A DNA stretch of 14,468 nucleotides, taken from assembly GCA_964607545.1 (NCBI GenBank), contig CAZSLV010000049.1, positions 1 through 14,468 on the forward strand, in the 5' to 3' direction. The stretch's first letter is position 1. The number at the start of each line of letters is the position of its first letter. The position numbers and the translations under genes are program-made. Below the pieces are notes generated by a model that worked only from the letters and a program-made list of their open reading frames with translations, ran no database searches and had not been told where the DNA came from. Source of the DNA: Gudongella sp964607545 (GTDB taxonomy: Bacteria > Bacillota > Clostridia > Tissierellales > Tissierellaceae). Shown here piece after piece: positions 1 to 7,364 of this stretch.

Positions 1-117
1 AAAAAAGATAAGATCCTTCGCTTCCGCTCTGGATGACAGCTATCCTTGTCACTTTCGAGGAGACTGCGACTAAGCGACTAAGAATCTTTTCGTAGGGTCA
101 GAGGACTCTCTCTGACC
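1..117. repeat. Intergenic inverted-repeat element
   Basis: This stretch is less AT-rich than the genes around it and has no convincing gene. Its left part (about 7-36) reads, on the minus strand, as TGTCATCC, then a GAGCGGAAGCGAAGGATCTT-like segment. Its right part (about 49-90) is a diverged copy in the opposite orientation, starting TGTCAC and ending AAGAATCTTTT. Together they make an imperfect palindrome about 85 nt long. The right arm also carries a tandem duplication of GCGACTAA (66-73 and 74-81). It is followed by a perfect 8-bp hairpin, GGTCAGAG (96-103) with CTCTGACC (110-117) around a 6-nt loop. The core resembles from memory the TGTCATCCTGAGCGAAGCGAAGGATCT family of intergenic repeats found in many bacterial genomes; that match is recall, not a search. 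The repeat structure itself is read directly from the sequence. Confidence 0.6.
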
Positions 118-223
118 GCTTCTAGAACAACCTAAAATATTAAGAATCTTGTAAGTTTTATATAAAGGTGAATGTAAGAATTTAAGCATATACTTTAAGC
201 AGGCTAAGGATGGTGAATAATTT

Positions 224-928
224 ATGGATTCAGCGTGTATACTTGTAGTAGATGATGATAAGGAAATAGCTAGGGCTATTGAAAAGTTGTTTGTACTTGA
301 AGGTTTTAAGGTAAAATTGGCATTTGATGGGATGGAAGCTTTAGAAGCTATCAATTCTTGTGATGTTCAGCTAATTATCATGGATGTTATGATGCCTAGG
401 CTTGATGGACTTTCAGCAACTTTAAAAATCCGAGAAAGTAAAAACATCCCTATCATTATCCTATCTGCAAAGTCAGAAGATAGCGATAAAATTCTAGGAC
501 TTTCAATGGGGGCAGATGATTATGTAACAAAGCCCTTTAATTCAGGTGAACTTCTTGCAAGGGCAAAAAGTCAGTTAAGGCGGTATATCCACCTTGGGTC
601 TATAGGAAAGAGCATGGATGAAAACTCTATACTCATTGGCAATTTGCAACTTAAAAGAGATGCTAAGGCTATCCTAGTAGATGGAGAAAATAAGAAGCTA
701 ACCCCAACTGAGTACAAAATCGTAGAGCTTTTAATGACCAATCCTGGGGTGGTTTTTTCTGCAGAAGAAATTTATGAAAAAGTTTGGGATGAACCAGCTT
801 ATTCAGTAGAAAACACTGTGATGGTTCACATACGAAGAATCCGTGAGAAAATAGAAATTATACCTAAAGAGCCTAAATATCTTAAGGTGGTGTGGGGAAT
901 TGGATACAAAATCGAAAAAATGGACTAG
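224..928 (+). CDS. OmpR/PhoB-family two-component response regulator
   Basis: A cytoplasmic DNA-binding regulator that is activated by phosphoryl transfer from a sensor kinase, almost certainly the one encoded next. The receiver domain (about residues 4-118) has the acidic pocket D10-D12, the phospho-acceptor D54 in IIMDVMMP, S81 in the LSAKS strand and K103 in VTKPF. The effector domain (about 140-232) is a winged helix with the LTPTEYKIVELL start, the recognition-helix segment VENTVMVHIRRIREKI and the closing VWGIGYKIEK hairpin, all typical of OmpR/PhoB proteins. At 234 aa it is full length. The ATG at 224 is chosen because GGTGA (212-216) lies 7 nt upstream and the receiver domain begins right after it. 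The gene overlaps the kinase start by 29 bp, indicating translational coupling. No clear promoter was found; TATAAA at 161-166 is a possible -10 without a good -35. Its target genes cannot be told from the sequence. Confidence 0.93.
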   Translation: MDSACILVVDDDKEIARAIEKLFVLEGFKVKLAFDGMEALEAINSCDVQLIIMDVMMPRLDGLSATLKIRESKNIPIIILSAKSEDSDKILGLSMGADDYVTKPFNSGELLARAKSQLRRYIHLGSIGKSMDENSILIGNLQLKRDAKAILVDGENKKLTPTEYKIVELLMTNPGVVFSAEEIYEKVWDEPAYSVENTVMVHIRRIREKIEIIPKEPKYLKVVWGIGYKIEKMD

Positions 929-2729
929 GAGTATATTAGCAAAGACAATAGCTTTTATGATGGTTGTAATACTTTTTACAAGTGTGGTTTTTACAAGCGG
1001 CTACTTATTTTATCGTGGTATTAACCCAGAAGTTTTATTAGTAACAAATTACATGGATAGCAGGAATTTTGAAAGTGAAGTAAATAATTCTATTATTTAT
1101 TTGGAGTCAAAGCTTGAAGGATACGAAGTGTCCTTTAATATACCACAAGCAGCCAACTACTATGCTACAGATGGAGAAAATATTTATAAATCTTCTTCAA
1201 ATATTACTCCAGCTCAATTAAAAGCTAATTCAGGAGCATACTTTGAATATGTAGATGGGAATTTTTCAAAGTCAGAAAATGTTAGTCAAAATATAAGGTA
1301 TTTTCATAGTGTAGATTCCAAAAGCAGCTTTTATTTAGGTTTTCCAGAGTCATTTTTGCTTGAAAAACAAAGGAACTGGGAGGCTGCAAGAGATTTTTTA
1401 ATCCCAATTACAATAGGGTTAGGACTAGCCTTATTATCTGTTCTGGGATTAGTAATATACCTTATTGTAGTAACAGGTAAAAATCCAGAAGATGATGAAA
1501 TTCACTTAAACTTTGTAGATAGGATTTATACTGAAATTTTGCTAGTTGGCTATATTTCTATTATGGGAATACTAGGATTAATATTTTCAGAAGTAGGCTT
1601 TTATACAAGTTTTAGAGAATGGACTCAAGATGGAAACTTACTATCTACAGAAATGATTAGCCTTGTTATTCTTAGCTTAATAGGTGGAATGGCTACTATT
1701 GTAACAGGGGTATTTTTACTTAGTATTACAAGAAGATTAAAAGCAAGAATGCTTTTAAAGGGGAGTTTAGTTTATAAGTTTTTCGATAGAATGGTTATTT
1801 TTTTAAGGGGCTTTATGGATGGAAGTCGTTTTGACAGGTTCCCTTTAACCAAGACCCTTCACCAAAGGCAAGTTACATTTGTAGCTGGAAGCTTTATTTT
1901 GGTCGTATTAACTTTTATATTTCTTTCTATACCCCCTCTTATGATCCTACCTCCAATACTTGAAATAGTATTAATTTATTGGTACTTTAAGTACAACAAG
2001 GAAACCTTTGAGGAGATAAATAAGGGTTTTGATGAGAGTTTAGAAGAACAAATGAAGTCTGAGAGAATGAAGGTAAATTTAGTTACAAATGTATCTCATG
2101 ACTTAAAGACCCCCCTTACTTCGATTATTTCTTATTTAGACCTTTTATCAAAAGAAGACTTATCAGAGATTTCTAGAGATTATGTAAATATACTAATAAA
2201 AAAATCAGATATGCTTAAAAATATGGTTGCAGACTTATTTGACCTTGCTAAGACTACAAGTGGAGATATTAATTTAGACCTTGAGCCCATAGACTTAAAA
2301 AAACTTCTTGAACAAACCCTAGCAGACATGGAAGATAATATTAAAGACTCTAAAATGCAAATTAAAATTTCCCTACCTGAAGATCCCCTCATAATAAAGG
2401 CTGATGGGAAAAAACTATACAGGGTGGTACAAAATTTAATAGATAATGCCTTAAAGTACTCCCTTGAGGGGACAAGAATATATATTTACCTAGGGGAAAA
2501 AGAAAATATTGCAAGCTTAACTGTAAAAAACACTGCAAGCTATGAGATGAAATTTTCAAAAGAAGAAATCACACAAAGGTTTTACAGGGGGGAAGAAGCT
2601 AGGACAGGTGAAGGTAGTGGCCTAGGTTTATCTATAGCAGAAAGTTTTACAAGTGTTTCAGGTGGAAGTTTCCATGTAGAAGTAGATGGAGACCAGTTTA
2701 AGGTGACTATAAGCTTTAAAATTAATTAA
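900..2729 (+). CDS. Multi-span sensor histidine kinase
   Basis: Membrane sensor kinase partner of the preceding regulator, 609 aa. A TM segment at about residues 14-36 is followed by a roughly 125-residue extracytoplasmic domain (about 38-163) and a second TM (166-191). Further hydrophobic spans lie at about 209-233, 251-276, 324-346 and 348-362, so the membrane part is larger than in the usual two-TM kinase. The H-box is NVSHDLKTPLTS with phospho-accepting His400. The ATPase domain has the N-box NLIDNALKYS (N516) and the G2 box GEGSGLGLS (570-578). The usual DxGxG G1 motif is replaced by VKNTAS (about 542-547), as in some VanS-like Firmicute kinases. The start is read as TTG at 900, with AAGGTGG (884-890) 9 nt upstream; the first in-frame ATG (957) lies inside TM1 and has no ribosome binding site. 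No signal can be assigned, and no obvious terminator follows the stop codon. Confidence 0.92.
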   Translation: MDTKSKKWTRSILAKTIAFMMVVILFTSVVFTSGYLFYRGINPEVLLVTNYMDSRNFESEVNNSIIYLESKLEGYEVSFNIPQAANYYATDGENIYKSSSNITPAQLKANSGAYFEYVDGNFSKSENVSQNIRYFHSVDSKSSFYLGFPESFLLEKQRNWEAARDFLIPITIGLGLALLSVLGLVIYLIVVTGKNPEDDEIHLNFVDRIYTEILLVGYISIMGILGLIFSEVGFYTSFREWTQDGNLLSTEMISLVILSLIGGMATIVTGVFLLSITRRLKARMLLKGSLVYKFFDRMVIFLRGFMDGSRFDRFPLTKTLHQRQVTFVAGSFILVVLTFIFLSIPPLMILPPILEIVLIYWYFKYNKETFEEINKGFDESLEEQMKSERMKVNLVTNVSHDLKTPLTSIISYLDLLSKEDLSEISRDYVNILIKKSDMLKNMVADLFDLAKTTSGDINLDLEPIDLKKLLEQTLADMEDNIKDSKMQIKISLPEDPLIIKADGKKLYRVVQNLIDNALKYSLEGTRIYIYLGEKENIASLTVKNTASYEMKFSKEEITQRFYRGEEARTGEGSGLGLSIAESFTSVSGGSFHVEVDGDQFKVTISFKIN

Positions 2730-2777
2730 TCTTTGTTTAAAAATAAGGACCACAAAAAAAGAAATTTCTAAAAAGAG

Positions 2778-2807
2778 TTGACAGCCCTACAAGTTGTATG
2801 TTATTGT
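2778..2807 (+). promoter_or_regulatory. Promoter of the lysine-riboswitch operon
   Basis: A perfect -35 TTGACA (2778-2783) is followed after 18 bp by TATTGT (2802-2807, 4 of 6 matches to TATAAT). Transcription would start near 2814, just ahead of the riboswitch. The position and exact -35 support it; the weak -10 lowers confidence. Confidence 0.6.
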
Positions 2808-2845
2808 TCTTAACAAGCTAACTAAATAAAAATCCTCATCCCAAT

Positions 2846-3030
2846 GGGTGAGGTAGAGGCGCGGTTTACTATTAGTACCATGACTGAGGACGGAATCCTA
2901 TGAAGTCTTGTGAAAGGAGAAAATCGCCGAAGCTTTAGATACCAAAATCTACTGCTGGGTCTGCATCTAATAAATGCAGGACTGTCATCTTAGTATTGAG
3001 CTCGATACTTTGATGTTGTGCTATCTCACA
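2846..3030 (+). promoter_or_regulatory. Lysine riboswitch (L-box) aptamer
   Basis: The conserved L-box core is visible in order: GTGAGGTAGAGGCGCG (2848-2863), ATCGCCGAAGC (2923-2933), CTGCTGGGTCTGC (2952-2964), GACTGTCATC (2980-2989) and GTGCTATCTCAC (3018-3029). P1 is formed by GTGAGGTAG (2848-2856) and CTATCTCAC (3021-3029), 9 bp with one G-U pair. P4 is TGCAT...ATGCA around 2962-2978 and P5 is the AGTAT/ATACT hairpin near 2993-3009. These elements match the aptamer of B. subtilis lysC. In this family lysine binding stabilises P1 and reduces expression downstream. Here it precedes a permease and an amidohydrolase, so lysine should shut both off. A T-box was excluded because these motifs are specific to the L-box and no T-box sequence is seen. 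Confidence 0.95.
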
Positions 3031-3089
3031 CTGAGCCAGAAGGGAGAGGAGTAATTAATCTTATCTTTAGCTTTGCTATACTAAGATTT

Positions 3090-3127
3090 ACACCTAACTA
3101 TTACCCGTTAGGTGTTTTTGTTTTTTT
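3090..3127 (+). terminator. Riboswitch-controlled intrinsic terminator
   Basis: ACACCTAAC (3090-3098) pairs perfectly with GTTAGGTGT (3107-3115) around an 8-nt loop, followed by a U-rich run broken by one G (3116-3127). It sits 60 nt after the aptamer and 38 nt before the permease start codon, so it is the likely expression platform. A second hairpin just before it pairs AATCTTA (3057-3063) with TAAGATT (3082-3088), with an inner TAGC/GCTA stem. I could not identify a convincing antiterminator by eye. Confidence 0.85.
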
Positions 3128-3165
3128 GAAGGTAAAGGGTAAAATAATTTGTAGGAGGAAAAGAC

Positions 3166-4557
3166 ATGAGTGATATTGTAAATAATGATTTAAATAATAT
3201 AACAAGCGAGGTAACAGGATTTAAAAAAGAAATAAGTCTTTTTGGTGGGGTAAGTATCCTTGGAGGAATAATGGTTGGTTCAGGTATCTTTTACCTGGGT
3301 TCCTATGTACTTATGAGAACTAGAATGAGTTTAGGTTTGGCCCTATTAAGTTGGGTTATAGGAGGTTTGGTTTCCCTACTAGGAGGGATTTGCTATGCTG
3401 AACTTGGAGCATCTGACCCTAGGGCAGGTGGGTCTACTGTTTATTTAAACAAGGCTTATTCACCCCTTGTAGGATTTTTAAGCGGCTTTAATTCCTGGCT
3501 TATAGGAGGGCCTGGTTCTATTGCAGCTATAGCCATAGCACTTCCAACAGCACTTTTAAGTTTATTTCCCATGAACACCCTTGCAATAAAGGCAATTGCA
3601 ATTTTATTAATTATAGGCTTAACTGCTGTAAACTATTTTGGAGTGAAGGCAGGTAGCAGGGTGCAAAATATATCTATGGTTGCAAAAATGGTACCCATTA
3701 TTATAATTTTAGTTCTTGGCCTAAGCATGGGTAAGGTTACACCTAACTTGACCCTAATACCCCCAAGTGGAAGTACATCTTTTACATCGATGATAAGTAT
3801 GATAGCTTTTGCTGTAGTTGCAACCCTTTGGGCATATGAGGGATGGACAAACTTAAATAGCGTGGCAGAAGAAGTAAAAAATCCAAAGAAGAACTTGCCG
3901 CTTGCAATCATAATTTCAATAGTTTCCATAACCCTACTTTATACCTTGTTTAATTATTCAATATATAAGGTTATACCCTTTAATGAAATTGAAACCTTAA
4001 TTGGCAATGGAGAGTTTTACCTAGGAACCCATGCTGCTAAGAAGTTGATGGGTGAAATGGGAGGAATACTTGTAACAGCAGCTATGGTTATTGCAATGTT
4101 TGGTTCTTTAAACGGTTGCATCCTAGCATTTCCAAGAACCTATTATGCTATGAGTTTAGAAGGCCACTTTTTCAAAAGCTTTAAAAAGCTTCATGAAAAG
4201 CACAGGGTCCCATATGTAGCCATCCTAGCCCAAGCAGGTATATCAATAGCCCTAGTCTTATTAAGAGACTTAAACCAGCTAACTTCCCTAGTAATATTTT
4301 CTGGGATGATGTTTAATACCTTAAATGTCTTTGCTGTTGTAATTTATAGAAGAAAATTCCCGAACCTAGAAAGACCCTACAAGGTATTTTTATATCCCTT
4401 CACAGTTCTGTTAACAGTTTTAATATTTATAGGTTTACTTATAAATACTCTAATTGAAGATCCTGTGACATCATTAATTGGACTTGCAGTACCACTTATA
4501 GGGTTTTTCTTTTACAAGTATTTTGATAAAATAAACAAACAAACACAAAATATCTAA
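3166..4557 (+). CDS. APC-family amino-acid permease, lysine-riboswitch controlled
   Basis: A polytopic inner-membrane transporter of the amino acid-polyamine-organocation superfamily. The protein has 463 aa, the usual length, and about 12 hydrophobic segments covering residues 26-455. The first segment carries the family substrate-binding motif GSGIF (38-42), and the cytoplasmic loop after TM2 has the conserved CYAELGASDPRAGGSTVYL stretch. Overall it resembles the LAT/SteT branch (serine/threonine and neutral amino-acid exchangers) more than LysP, from recall of family motifs. The lysine riboswitch in its leader argues for lysine or a lysine-containing or lysine-derived substrate; this is inference. 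The start ATG has AGGAGG (3153-3158) 7 nt upstream. The amidohydrolase follows after 12 bp in the same transcript, so the transported compound may be its substrate. Substrate assignment is uncertain. Confidence 0.9.
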   Translation: MSDIVNNDLNNITSEVTGFKKEISLFGGVSILGGIMVGSGIFYLGSYVLMRTRMSLGLALLSWVIGGLVSLLGGICYAELGASDPRAGGSTVYLNKAYSPLVGFLSGFNSWLIGGPGSIAAIAIALPTALLSLFPMNTLAIKAIAILLIIGLTAVNYFGVKAGSRVQNISMVAKMVPIIIILVLGLSMGKVTPNLTLIPPSGSTSFTSMISMIAFAVVATLWAYEGWTNLNSVAEEVKNPKKNLPLAIIISIVSITLLYTLFNYSIYKVIPFNEIETLIGNGEFYLGTHAAKKLMGEMGGILVTAAMVIAMFGSLNGCILAFPRTYYAMSLEGHFFKSFKKLHEKHRVPYVAILAQAGISIALVLLRDLNQLTSLVIFSGMMFNTLNVFAVVIYRRKFPNLERPYKVFLYPFTVLLTVLIFIGLLINTLIEDPVTSLIGLAVPLIGFFFYKYFDKINKQTQNI

Positions 4558-4569
4558 GGAGCTGGTCAT

Positions 4570-6168
4570 ATGAGAATTGTTTTAACAAATGGAAAGATAT
4601 ACCTAGAAAAAGATAAGTTTGCAGAGGCCTTATTAATAGAGGATGGGATAATATTACAAGTGGGAGAGACTAAAGAAATCTTAAATAATGCCTATGATAA
4701 AAAAGTTGACTTAGAAGGAAAAACCCTTATCCCAGGTTTAAACGACTCCCACCTTCATATAGCAAGTGTTGGAAGTGCTATGAATTCCTGTAATTTAAAT
4801 AGTGCAAAATCAATTGATGATATTGTCAATATTGGTAGGAAGTTTATAAAAGACCATCCTGGCCTAAAGGTTTTACATGGAAGAGGCTGGAACCAAGATT
4901 ATTTTAGCCAGGGTGAAAAGAGAATGTTAAATAGGTTTGATCTTGATAGGATATCAACAAGTATCCCCATTGCCTTTACTAGGGTTTGTGGCCACATGGC
5001 TGTTGGAAACTCAAAGGCAATTAATGACCTTAATTTAAATGAAGACTCTTATGTAGATGGAGGAGTTATAGAACTTGGGGATGATAATAAGCCAAATGGG
5101 GTATTTTGTGAAAATGCCATTCCCATTTTAAATTCCCTAATCCCTTCAAAGACAGATAGGGATATTGAAGAAGAAATACTTAAGGCAAGTCAATATGCTA
5201 TAAGTATGGGTTTAACATCTATTCAATCTTGCGATATAGCAAAGGAAGATTCAAAGAGGATGTTTAATATAATCCATGAAATTTACAAGGAGGGTAAGAC
5301 AAAATTAAGGTACTCCCACCAATTTAACTTTCAAGAAATTGATGATTTTAAAAACTATATAAATACAGAGTTTAAAGATGGTATCTATGATGAAAAGTTT
5401 TTATCAAGAGGAGTCCTTAAGCTATTTGTTGATGGGTCCCTAGGGGCAAGGACAGCTCTTATGAAAAATGAATATAATGATGAAAGAGGGAATCTGGGGG
5501 TCAGGGTCCTATCAGATGAAAATTTATATAACTTGTGCCACCTAGCAAGTTTAAATAATATTACAGTAATAACCCATGCTATTGGGGATGGGGCTATTGA
5601 TGCAGTAATTAATGCTTATGAAAAGTGCATGGGAGAAAAGAAAAATCCTTTAAGGCATGGGATTGTCCATTGCCAAATTACTAGTCAGGAACAAATAGAA
5701 AGAATTGCTGATCTTAAGATACCTGTTATGTACCAACCAATCTTTCTAGATTATGATATGGATATAGTAAGAGACAGGGTTGGAGAAGAACTAGCTTTTA
5801 CATCATATGCTTTTAATAGTCTATATCAGCTAGGAGGACTTATAAGCCTTGGAACAGATGCACCCGTTGAGGACTTAAACCCTTGGCACAACCTTCACCT
5901 TGCAGTTACAAGGAGCGGTCTAGATAATATGCCAAGAGAAGGCTTTTATCCACAAGAGAAAATGGACCTTTCAGATGCTATAGATGCTTACACATATGGG
6001 AGTGCCTACAATGAATTTAAGGAAGACCTAAAAGGCCGCATTAAGCCTGGTTACCTAGCCGACCTTATAGTCTTAGATAGGGATATCTTTACAATAGACC
6101 CCCATGAGATAAAGGATGTAAGGGTAGAAAAAACAATGATAGGTGGAGAATTTGTATTTGAAAAGTAA
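4570..6168 (+). CDS. YtcJ-type metal-dependent amidohydrolase
   Basis: A cytoplasmic 532-aa hydrolase of the amidohydrolase superfamily (COG1574/YtcJ-like, the group that includes N-substituted formamide deformylase). The beta-sandwich ends and TIM barrel are complete. Likely metal ligands are visible: H61 and H63 in NDSHLHI, K284 in LKLFVDGSLGARTA (the candidate bridging lysine), H336 in ITHAIGD, H363 or H367 in LRHGIVHCQ, and D430 in SLGTDAPVE. The C-terminal GRIKPGYLADLIVLDRD is the usual closing strand. AAGGAGC precedes the ATG. It is translated right after the permease (12-bp gap) and closed by a strong terminator, so it lies under the same lysine control. It may release lysine or another amine from an imported amide, but no substrate can be read from sequence. 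There is no signal peptide, so it acts inside the cell. Confidence 0.9.
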   Translation: MRIVLTNGKIYLEKDKFAEALLIEDGIILQVGETKEILNNAYDKKVDLEGKTLIPGLNDSHLHIASVGSAMNSCNLNSAKSIDDIVNIGRKFIKDHPGLKVLHGRGWNQDYFSQGEKRMLNRFDLDRISTSIPIAFTRVCGHMAVGNSKAINDLNLNEDSYVDGGVIELGDDNKPNGVFCENAIPILNSLIPSKTDRDIEEEILKASQYAISMGLTSIQSCDIAKEDSKRMFNIIHEIYKEGKTKLRYSHQFNFQEIDDFKNYINTEFKDGIYDEKFLSRGVLKLFVDGSLGARTALMKNEYNDERGNLGVRVLSDENLYNLCHLASLNNITVITHAIGDGAIDAVINAYEKCMGEKKNPLRHGIVHCQITSQEQIERIADLKIPVMYQPIFLDYDMDIVRDRVGEELAFTSYAFNSLYQLGGLISLGTDAPVEDLNPWHNLHLAVTRSGLDNMPREGFYPQEKMDLSDAIDAYTYGSAYNEFKEDLKGRIKPGYLADLIVLDRDIFTIDPHEIKDVRVEKTMIGGEFVFEK

Positions 6169-6178
6169 ATAAAATATT

Positions 6179-6215
6179 TAAGGGGCTATCTTACTAGGTA
6201 GCCCCTTAGCTTTGT
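6179..6215 (+). terminator. Terminator of the permease-amidohydrolase operon
   Basis: TAAGGGGCTA (6179-6188) pairs perfectly over 10 bp with TAGCCCCTTA (6199-6208) around a 10-nt loop. It lies 10 nt after the amidohydrolase stop codon. The trailing T-run is short (CTTTGT), so termination may be less efficient than the stem suggests. Confidence 0.8.
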
Positions 6216-6243
6216 AAAAAATGAACTTTAGCCTGCTTGAAGC

Positions 6244-6272
6244 TTGAAGGCTTATCTTATATAAGATATTAT
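6244..6272 (+). promoter_or_regulatory. Promoter of the hom-aldolase unit with a palindrome in the spacer
   Basis: TTGAAG (-35, 6244-6249) and TATTAT (-10, 6267-6272) are separated by the ideal 17 bp. A perfect 16-bp palindrome, TATCTTATATAAGATA (6253-6268), fills most of the spacer and touches the -10. A protein bound there would block RNA polymerase, so it is a candidate operator. The direct repeat GCTTGAAGCTTGAA (6236-6249) overlaps the -35. Confidence 0.7.
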
Positions 6273-6313
6273 AGAAGTAGGCTATTATAATAAACTTAAG
6301 CTAGGAGATAAAA

Positions 6314-7345
6314 ATGAAAATTGCTATAATTGGTTATGGGGGAGTGGGTAGAGCTTTTACCTTACTTTTGAATGATAAAAAAGCTGACCTATTAAAGATA
6401 GGCTTAGATTTGCAAGTAAATTATATTATTGGACGAGTAGGGGGAGTTTATTCTAAGGAAGGAATACAAATTGAAGATTTAATGGAGTTTACAAAGAATA
6501 ATAAAGACTTTACAGATTATCCAAACGGGGGGTCAAAGTCTTTAAACTTTGATGATATTATTAAAAATAAGGATATAGACCTAGTAGTTGAAACTACTCC
6601 TACAAATTTAGTGGATGGGGAGCCTGCTAATAACCATATACACAAGTCCCTAGAGGCGGGTTTTCATGTTGTCACAGGAAACAAGGGTCCCATTTTATTT
6701 AAATATAGAAAGTTAAAAGACCTTGCTATTAAAAATAAGGTCCAGCTTGGTATTGGGTGCACTACAGGTGGTGCCCTTCCATCTATAAATGCAGGTATCT
6801 TTGACCTAGCAGGTTCTAGGATAGAAAAAATTGAAGGGGTCTTAAATGGAACGACAAACTTTATAATTAAGACAATGGAAAGCCAACAAATTGAATATAA
6901 AGAAGCCTTAAGAATGGCACAAGAGCAAGGAATTGCCGAAAGTAATCCTAGCCTGGATGTAGAAGGACTTGATACAGCCACAAAAATTCTTATCCTTACA
7001 AATGTATTGCTAGATAAGGACTATAAGTTAGAAGATACTACCATAGAGGGGATAACAAACTTAAAAGTTTCAGATATAAACAAGGCCTTAGATGAAGGCA
7101 AAAAGTATAAGCTTATAGGAAGGGCCATAAGAAAAAAGGATGAAATGCTAATAAGTGTCCAACCAGAGAAAGTAAGTGCAGAAAGTCCATTTTACTATAT
7201 AGATGGAAAGAATAAAGGATTAAGCTTTACAAGTGAAACACTTGGAGACTTGTTTATAATGGGAGGGGCTTCAGGGGTTATCCCAGCTGCAGCCTCCATA
7301 TTAAGAGATATCATAAACATCCATAAGGGAAACAAAGTAACTTAA
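6314..7345 (+). CDS. hom: Homoserine dehydrogenase (no ACT domain)
   Basis: NAD(P)-dependent oxidoreductase of the homoserine dehydrogenase family, which interconverts aspartate-4-semialdehyde and homoserine, the branch toward threonine and methionine. Residues 1-13 hold the Rossmann motif GYGGVG. The catalytic part shows NKGPI (K124), the family signature GVLNGTTNFI (175-184), and the ESNPSLDVEGLDTATK segment with E209, D215, D220 and K224 in the order known from characterised enzymes. At 343 aa it stops after the catalytic domain, so the C-terminal ACT domain that gives threonine feedback in longer forms is missing. AGGAG (6303-6307) precedes the ATG. The aldolase follows 19 bp downstream in the same unit. 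The biosynthetic reaction is likely, but pairing with a non-DHDPS aldolase leaves room for a role on a related 4-carbon aldehyde or alcohol. Confidence 0.88.
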   Translation: MKIAIIGYGGVGRAFTLLLNDKKADLLKIGLDLQVNYIIGRVGGVYSKEGIQIEDLMEFTKNNKDFTDYPNGGSKSLNFDDIIKNKDIDLVVETTPTNLVDGEPANNHIHKSLEAGFHVVTGNKGPILFKYRKLKDLAIKNKVQLGIGCTTGGALPSINAGIFDLAGSRIEKIEGVLNGTTNFIIKTMESQQIEYKEALRMAQEQGIAESNPSLDVEGLDTATKILILTNVLLDKDYKLEDTTIEGITNLKVSDINKALDEGKKYKLIGRAIRKKDEMLISVQPEKVSAESPFYYIDGKNKGLSFTSETLGDLFIMGGASGVIPAAASILRDIINIHKGNKVT

Positions 7346-7364
7346 AATAAAGGGAGGAAATAAG

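Noticed and set aside
70..354. Minus-strand open frame of 94 codons across the repeat and the response regulator start
   Set aside because: It runs through an inverted-repeat element and lies antisense to a clear receiver domain; it has low-complexity Ser-rich composition and no ribosome binding site support.
6253..6268. The palindrome before hom as a terminator
   Set aside because: It has no loop, no T-run after it, and lies between promoter hexamers after a separate terminator; an operator is the better reading.
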